Below, piece by piece: positions 36,901-45,900 of a stretch of DNA of 64,000 nt. The translations under genes and the position numbers were made by a program. Below the pieces are notes generated by a model that worked only from the letters and a program-made list of their open reading frames with translations, was not told the origin of the DNA and did not search any database. The first letter of the stretch is position 1. Each line of letters opens with the position of its first letter. The stretch covers positions 239,545-303,544 of the forward strand of contig CAJQUW010003449.1 in NCBI GenBank assembly GCA_907163375.1, in the 5' to 3' direction. The DNA comes from Prostheceraeus crozeri. Lineage: Eukaryota; Platyhelminthes; Polycladida; Euryleptidae.

Positions 36901-39900
36901 TTTAGATGTCAATAGAATAGCTTGATAATTTTGAAAATCTTCAGTAGAAATTTATTTGCATCTATTTCTCAGTTACTAGATTATTTCCCTGATGACGGTA
37001 GGATGTTCCTACAGAAAGGCCATGGACATGATTTCACAATAAGTTAATTATGAGAAGTGGTCGTTTTGTTTCATCATTTGCTACAAAAAACATCAATTAG
37101 GCACTAAATCCACCGGAACTTTCCAAGCTGTACTTAGGATTAAGATGATATGGGTGAAAGTCACCGTAACTGTACGAAACGGAAGGGACAAAATGTCCCT
37201 TCCGTTACCACCCAAGGTACGCAAAACCACTTATGTACATTGGTATGGGGTTGCATTCTAATGATAAATCTAGAATCCGCCGGATGTTCACCAAGAAACA
37301 AAAAAGTTATGTAAGGTCAAAGTTTTCAAAAAATGTCCCTTCCGTTTTGTACAGTTATGGTGACTTTCACCCATATTCTACAGAGAACTAGAATTACAGT
37401 TTAAAATTGATAATCTGCTACCTAATAAGTTGTTATACATGCATAATTGCATATACAATCGTGAAATTGATAGACGACCGAAAATAGTCTGCGGATGGAG
37501 AGTCTGACCACCTTCCTAATCGCCATCTTCCATTTGATCACTTTCTATTAAGCGTACTGCTCATTCGCAACAATTACGTGAATATCGTCCAAAACGGTGA
37601 AGGTTCCATTTCGTTCTACAATCTTGTCGATTAATGCTCTGAAACTTTGATCGGCTCGACGGATATAAGGCTGGCAACTGATGCGTGCATTGTTATCATA
37701 TCTGAACGGAATCAACTTGGTTTCCGATAATGCATCATCAAATGCCAAGTTCATTAAGATGTACGATTACCAGAAATTCCTCCGAAATGATCGACTGAAT
37801 TAACAGCCTTTCTATGAATTTCGGGTGATTAAGAAGCGCTTGTCAATGTAGCCTAAAAGTGCATTTCGAAAAAGTGATTGTACATATAGTCCAGAAGTCG
37901 ATTAAGTGGCTTTAGAAAACGGCAATAGTACATGTATATTCACACTACGTTTTGAAATAAAACACAATTTCTTCCGTCGAAATTAATAAGTTCTCTTTAA
38001 TTCATAAGGACATCACAACAGGGGTCTTGAGAGCCCTTAATTGTTTATCAGATGTCCATAAGAGAGTCACTGGAGTTGCGCTACAGCATGCGGACGACAG
38101 CGGCACAGCCATAGTGAAAATATTTCGCGAATACCTACAAGATGGTACGGTGCTCTCACGATAAGGGGTATGCTATGTCTATGATTCCTCCATCTCTAAC
38201 GTCGCTGGTTCAAACCTCCAACAACTAATAAGGTCCAATGGGCCGAAATATCTCTCGCTTGGTTACATCGTGTAGACGTGATCTATCTACACTACATATT
38301 ATAACTAATTAGTGGTCAACAATTCTAGTTATCTGCATGACTCGATTACTTCCCTGTCTACTGGAGATCATAGTGCCAATTGACGGGTATACCGTTGCGA
38401 CTAACTATTTATTGTGTTGGGGAAAATGTACACGTTTCAAAAGAAAGTTTCTAGTTGATAAAATGTCAGTGAAGGTGAAGGGTGTAGCTGCAGCACATGT
38501 GACAATCTACGGAAGCAAGCTCAGAAAACAGTAAAACAGATAGTGCGATGTGAAGAGACAATGAATAGGATGGTATCATCACGTGTGCAAAGTTTCTCAG
38601 AGAGAAAATGGTTTGATTGTAGACTTCAGGAAGTGAATGAACATCGAAGATAATTTCTGATATGAAAATATGAGGAATAATGATGTAACAAAGCACGTTA
38701 CCTCTACATGACAAGTGGATTAAAACATGAATGATATGTATATTTAGCTCTCAGTGCAGAAAATATAGCTCCAGTGGACCCCGGAGCCATATTTTCTGTT
38801 TTGCTTTTTTGACCAATGATGCATAAACCGTTCAAAATTCCCGTGTTGTCATTCCAGAATTTGTGGAGACTAACCATTAATCCAGATAGTTGGCCATAGA
38901 GGAGCTGGCAATGATAATTTGTTAAAATTTATTCTGCCTTAAGCACCCTTCTCCGGCACAAAAAAGACAACTATCAAGGATCAGATAATTCGTGGTCTTC
39001 TATATCAAGTAAACTCCCTCTGTGACAGTGGAATATCTGGTATTAACACCACCCTTTCAGAAAATACCTCACAAATCAAAAAAATCGATTAAAATTGTTA
39101 TAATACAAGAACGAAATTACTTACTAGTGGTTGACACTGTGTTTCTTCAATTTGTTAAAAAAGGCCGACGAGTTTAGTGCATAAAGGTCAAGATATTCAA
39201 GTCCCTGACACCGCACTTTCTCAAATGTAACTTGCGGGGTGTGTATAAGATTGTTTTAGTGATGAAATACAGATCTTGTATACATTGATGATCAAGACGG
39301 ATAACGAAAGGGAAGAAATCCAAGATGTAAATCATCACGACAGTGACGATGAACTCGAGAAGCAAGATTTGCAAGAAGTAGCAACAGAAACCTACAATGA
39401 GTGGGGTATTGAACATTTTACTTTTATTGATAGTGTAATCCCTGCTAAAGGTATCAGTGAAATTATATTTCTTGAAGAAGCGTATGTTTTATGATGTCTG
39501 AAAGAAATGCTGGGGACAATGAAATAATTATGATCTATGTTGTGTTGATTAATTAGAAATCAAGAGCTTACAGTTAGACTACCTGTTGAACGATGATGAT
39601 TATCGTTCGACACTGATAGACAATAAAATAGTGCTATACTGTTATCTAGTCACATTTCAATCGCAGTCGTATCATGATAAATCTCCTTAAAACTTCTCAA
39701 TTTATAAATTTATGTGCAGCTTCCATTGCAGGACGGGTTGCATTCGAGAAAGCACGGCACATGCCCTAAAGAACTGACACTGATTCCAAATGAGCAGAAG
39801 AATGTCTCTTCCAACAAAAACATTACAGCAATTGCTCCAAGCTTCCTTACTCTTCTGTTTAGGAAGACTTTCTCACGCAATTGACCTTCTGTCTCCATGA

Positions 39901-42900
39901 TGATTCAGCTGTCTCTCGATCCTTACCATGTATTCGCTGCCTACATTGAATTATTCATGATCCATATACAGAAGACTTATCTCTCTCAAACAAGGTGCGC
40001 TCGTGAACAGACCGGTCGAAGCAAGTCGGGTTTTCAGTGTTTTCTCTATTTCCATAATATGGAATGTTTGATGTGTTTATATTATAAACCTACATGTCGT
40101 GATACTCTTGTGTTCTATTTCTCTTTCATGTCATGAATCTAGAAATCCAACGGCATAACACACTTCCATTCGACAGTGACAACAGACATGAAACAGAAAT
40201 TTTTAACTTGATACTTACCAGCTCGAGAGTATTTCCTGCGTTCTTCAAAGCAGCTACGGCATCATCATGAGTTACTGCCGTAACATCGACTCGATTGACC
40301 ATCACTATCAAATCGTCTAACTGAAGCCTTCCATCAACAGCAGCAGTGCCACCTGGCACCACTCGTGTGACATAGATTGAAGGATCACCCTCGATGTGTG
40401 GATTATCAACACCTCCAGCAATGCTAAAACCATATCCACTTTCACCACGATTCAAGAGAATCACTTCTTCATCCCATACCACTTCCATCCGCTGAGGTTG
40501 TTCCACTTCAACTGCTTCTGGCGGATACATTGGCTGTGCATTTGCCACTGGTGCCACTTGAGGCGGCGGTGGTGGCGCCTTTGATGGGCGAGGAATGTCA
40601 GCAAGAGTAACTTCAACTCCATGTGAAACCGGAGCAGCTACATCAACAACTGCAGGCGGCTGGAAGATCGATGAAGCAAAACTCATCATGAGAAGTGATG
40701 TTTACATGCATAAATCTGTTAAGCTATGATAATAGGAGTGATCGTAACGCGATTAAGTCTAAAGATAGCATGTATAACAAAGGTCTGCCATAATAGTGAT
40801 TAAATTAACTAACAAGTTTAAGTCTATAAAAGACGCCAACACCTTTGATATCCGTCTACACCCGCCTGAGCAAGGAATCGAACTCTACTCCGCCGTAGAA
40901 AGCTTACACGACCAAATACGGCACAAAATGTTAAGGCAGGGTGTCTGGAGTATCAGTTGCAAATACAAACTTGGATGGGGACCATGCAGCTCATTTGTGT
41001 AAAAAAAATTTGCCACGAGTCAGGCAATCACGAGATATGTGGACAAGAATGAATTGTACGATGTTGCATTTTCTTTGTCTTCATGTCATTTACATTAGTA
41101 AAAATTAGCTGATCATTCGTGAGATTCTTACACGCCCGAAGTGACGTAGCGAAATGAACTTGATTATTTCTTTGTTGATTGATCCCGAGCGCGTAGCATG
41201 TCGATTTTTTTCATTTTCTGGATAACTTTGAAAAACATCACTCTCGATTAATCTTCCAGAATATGCATATTCACATCAATACGATTTTCGAACGCAAAGC
41301 ATGATAATTCTCAAGAAAAATCATTGGCCTAGGATAACTAAGTGAAATCATTCCTCCATGATCAAAGCTCCAAATAATACGCGGTATTATTGACAATATT
41401 AGCTGTTAAACGGAACTTATAATTCATACTTCACAGATTACATATCAGCCGCTTATAATGATTCGTACTTCGTAAAGAAATTGCTGATATTGGAAAAAGT
41501 GATTTATCAGTTTCTGAACACGGTCAAAGGGAAGAAATGAATTTCTTTGACCGGTGTGGGAATTATGGCAACAGAAATAATTTGTGTATAGTTGATATCC
41601 ACATACGGGAGGGTGTTCATAGTAATGATGAGAAAAAAAACGGCACTGCTTTTAGTAAACAGCTTGCAGTAAAAGTATGCACACAGCGACGTTTCGCAAC
41701 GCACGCAGTCACTGTCTCAGTGCACCAAAAGATGGCTCTCCTTTTAGGGCTAAATCAGATAAGAAATTATTTACATAATCCAACTCAGGGCTAGTAAATG
41801 CTAATGGAAAAAAGACGGACATTTCAAACACATTCGTAAATGACTCGTTCACAGCCATGGAAATAAGACATAATTTGACTTCATGATCTTCAAGATCGTA
41901 TATTGATCATTTATAAGAGAATTTGAATAGCTAAATTCATTGAATATTTTTGCCAATGGAAAAACAATTTTAAGTTTGTGTTAAATACACTGGGATACAG
42001 AAGTTTGACAGGACGAACGAAATACAAATAAAAGACGGAAAGGATGGAAATTTGAGCCCTGATCCAACCTTAAGGTAAGTTTGATGTAAGCCTAAAAATC
42101 TATATTGGCTCTGCCAATTGAGTCAATTACAAGTACGAGTATTATGAAATTTCATGCAGAGTAAATTTAGCACATTATGATTCCTTTCACCCTATGAAAA
42201 TTCGATTGTTGCTTTCACATCTCGTACGTAGGAACTTCAGTTACATATCAAAAAGCTCGAGCTAACATGTTTTGCCGTCTAAAACTAATGTGACTATTGT
42301 TTTACCTTGTGCAATAAAACATTAATCATCTGCGAATCAGTATCGAGTAAAATATTCACCTCTTCTACATCAGGACGTTGCATTCGTGGTTCAGCAGAAA
42401 ATCCGTGCTTATTCATCGATTCGTGATTCCTATCATCTTCACTTCTTCCCTCATTTTGTAGTGTAACTTCATAGTACTCTTGAATATCCAATAATGCCTT
42501 GAATAGATCACTAGTGAAAATATGATTCAAACGCTCTATTGATTTACGAAGAGATTTATCAGATGGTTCAGTTAGTCTGCTGTGATAATCTTGGAGGATC
42601 TCTCTGGCACGATCAGCATCTGAAATGCAATGAAATCATTTTAAATATTCAAAACTTCAAATCAAGTTGGCTGTAGGGTCAGAAAAATCGCATGTACCTT
42701 TTTCACTAAGGCCCTTCATTAAAACGCACACCAATTTGAAATGGACAACAATACTTTTACCTTTCTGGTCCGAAGCTCAATACTGTCCACAGAAGCTATT
42801 ATCAACTTTCAATAGTACTTCCAGGCAATAATTTAATGATTGTTTTAATACTTACTTTTCAGCGATTGCAATCACCTATTTCAGTCTTCAATTGCAGGGG

Positions 42901-45900
42901 CATACTATATAGTGCCGTGCCGTCAACGAGGACCAATTGTGCCGCAGTATCTACATGTGTGATAGCACTTTTTATTTGAAGTAGGCAACATATATTTTAT
43001 GTATTCTAAATTCGCTCCGAAGAACGTATTTCTGATGTAAGTTCGACAACTTGCTTTATGAAAAAATAGCGCATCAGCTATCTTTGTTTTAATTTCGATC
43101 ATCAGCGCTTGGAAGCTCTACCGATTTATAACGTTTTATTTTTTCAATGCGATGGTGATACTTCGATCGCTCAGCTTGCAATGTTGAAGCATCAGTTTGG
43201 TAATCGGAACATCTTCCAGACAATATTTCGTATTCGTTGTTTCAATGCCGTTATGCCTGTGCTTCGTGCCAATTCAATTTATTTGACTGAATGATGCATG
43301 TCTCCTGCATATATGAATCAAAGTAACACAATCTACATTCAAAGGCCGGATGACGTATCAATAAAATCACAGTCTACAAAATTGTCATGATAAGTTAAAC
43401 AGCAAGGTATGAATAGACAGATACCAAAATATGAGACAGATTGATACAAAAAACAATCTAACGAGTTAAGACAAATTCGTCTATGTAGCCTCGGCTACAT
43501 AGACGAATTTGTCTTAGCTCGCTAGATTTAACAATAATGCTGCTCAGAGAGAATTTTGATATTTTACAAAAAACAATGCTAATGAATAGGTCCGACTAAA
43601 GCAGTCATATGCGCGATTGTGCGAAGGAGACGAAGGCTGTCAGTTTCGTCGCGCTTTTGCCAAAAAAGTTGCTGTCTGATCGAGCTGTCGACCTGGTTGG
43701 TGACCGGCATTGCTAAGCCCGGTTCGGTGACCGGCTCCACGCTTACACACTTCACCAGAGATGTCATGAGTGACCCTTTCAACGTGACCAAACCCGCTTA
43801 GATCTCATTGCCACGGACGAACCAAAAGTTCGGGAAAGCCACCACGTCACGCTAATTTCTTACTTTAAACTGACCTTTAACATGTACCTCATCATTCTTC
43901 TGTCCGCTCTCTTCATTATATTCTTCCATATCCAACCGGTAACATGTTAAAAAAATCATATAAAGAGCAACACTTTCTGACTAATACTTGCATAAAAATT
44001 TTAAAAATCTAACAAAATCAATAACTTGATGGATGATAATTTATCAATGTCAGGCAGGCACGCGTTTCTGATAATGATCGGAGCAAAAGTCTAACAACAA
44101 TTTTAACAAAATAATCCAAAGCAAACGTTCAACAATCGTAAAACAGAATTTCACCGAAGATCAATGGAAGAACACCTATCCTTCACAAAGTGGAACATGC
44201 CAACTCCTACATGTGTGTCGGTATTGTAAGGGTCGAAAACGTCTCTTGCTAATAACACACTGGCGTACAGCCGAATAATTTTCATATTTTCTTAAGTGGG
44301 AAAAAACATAGTTCGGATAAAATACCTCCCACCTGCAGTATATTTGCTTCCCTCAAATCTCAAATGTTACTTTGGTCTTGGTCACGGACGCTTCACTTTG
44401 GTGACCAAGACCATCAGAACTTCAGGCGTCAGAACTTGAGGGCAGGCACATATACTGCGAGGTCTTTTATTCTGACTACGTGGTTCTTCTACCACGTCAG
44501 GAAATCAAGTCATGACCATTTCCAATCCGATCTTGATAATAAAAATCAGTAAAACATACATACCGGTACTTGTATTTCAGGCATGCGTATTTCGTCAGTG
44601 GCAATGAAAGATCCTATTACACTAAATGTCAGAAATGACAACTAGGGCAATTTAAGTTCACGTGTACACGTAATTATAAATGGATAATCATCGATAAAGA
44701 TAGCCTTTGACACGCATCATTCATTGTCACTGACGAAGGGCGTCTGCCTGGTACATGTTTGACTGATTATAATCGACAGTTGTTTCTGTTTTACATGACT
44801 TTGGGCACCCTTGCTTTCAATAATGAAAATATTTCAAAATGTGTTTCAACAATGAAATAGATAACAGCCTACAATTTGATTCTGCAAAAAACATGCAGAG
44901 AAGTAAAGTTTAAATCAAAATGGTCGAAAAATTGCAAAAATTTGACCTTTTTGAAAATCAGGAATTTTATGACTTTTTATGACGCTGGGAGGTCTTTACT
45001 TGGTCATTTGTTTTTAAGTGTATGAATCAAAAACATCACTCGAGGTCATCAAATAAGAAAAACTCACACTTGGTTTATTTCAACACCAACTGAACCTGCT
45101 CATCTAAATTATGATCCAAGGTCATAATTGATTTGTTCAATTGTCCCGATTCAGCATCAATCCTCCAAATGCGAACAATTGACCAAAGATTTCAGATTGC
45201 ATATGAGCTAACTTACATCTAGCGCGAATCCAAGTGGCTCTACAGGATCGCCCTGTTGCACACCCTCAAATGATTTGATATGTTGTCCATAGAAAAGATA
45301 AGTTTCACCACAATCAATTCACCAAATGAGAGAAATCTCTCTGATTTCACTCTTGACTTCTATGAGAACTGCGTCTCCAAGAGTGGCACTGAACGCGTTT
45401 TAATAGTTTGCCTTCATCAGGGCAGTCGGTGGGTTGGTGTCTGTTTTTCTTGAGATAGCTTCGGAACCCCTTCGCATGCCTGGACTAAGCTGACTGGCAA
45501 ACTGATGAGCAAGTTTGTAATTTTGCTTCTTTCGTTTAAAGTAGGCTTGTAGTTAAAAGAGAATAAACCTCCACACTGCAGAAACGTTGTTGTGCTGTAG
45601 ATTAGATTTACTTTGATAAGAAGCGTGGACGGTATAACCGATTAATATTACAGACATGCCGGTCGAAATTTATTGATCCCGTGCGTAATGAAGTCTTGCT
45701 TTTAATGACAGAGATAGTGTATCACATGATAAATTGCGCGCTGAATTTGAAAAAAAATCAGAATTTCTGGGGTTTATTTTTCATAAAATGCAACAATCCG
45801 TGAGAAGATAACTCTAGAGCGAGATAACAATGTTTACTAGAATAAAAGGTAGGAATCTCAGGTGCATAAAGGAGGACAACTTTATCATATGTAACTGCAT

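Larger units (their letters stand above)
36349..37092 (+). mobile_element. Penelope-like element fragment with inverted terminal repeats
   Basis: A 3' piece of a PLE: a GIY-YIG endonuclease frame (36489-36830) bounded by inverted copies of an ~85-bp sequence (36349-36435 and 37010-37092; shared AACTTATTGTGAAATCATGT and related). PLEs commonly carry such inverted or direct pseudo-LTRs. The reverse transcriptase is absent, so this copy is truncated. Confidence 0.85.
35713..40218 (-). other. dlg intron between PDZ1 and PDZ2
   Basis: 4.5 kb: palindrome 36010-36165, Penelope-like element 36349-37092, mariner-type MITE 37151-37373, unassigned frame 37548-37754, small hairpin 38757-38798. The plus-strand frame 39276-39494 is acidic but unrecognised. 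Confidence 0.85.

Noticed and set aside
38150-38240. Possible tRNA/SINE with GCTGGTTCAAACCTCC
   Set aside because: A-box match too weak and no acceptor stem.
43579-43801. GC-rich stretch open on both strands, minus frame containing [10 protein letters not shown], first considered as the dlg N-terminus
   Set aside because: No donor in the required phase 1; the exon at 47851-47869 fits motif, phase and splice site far better.
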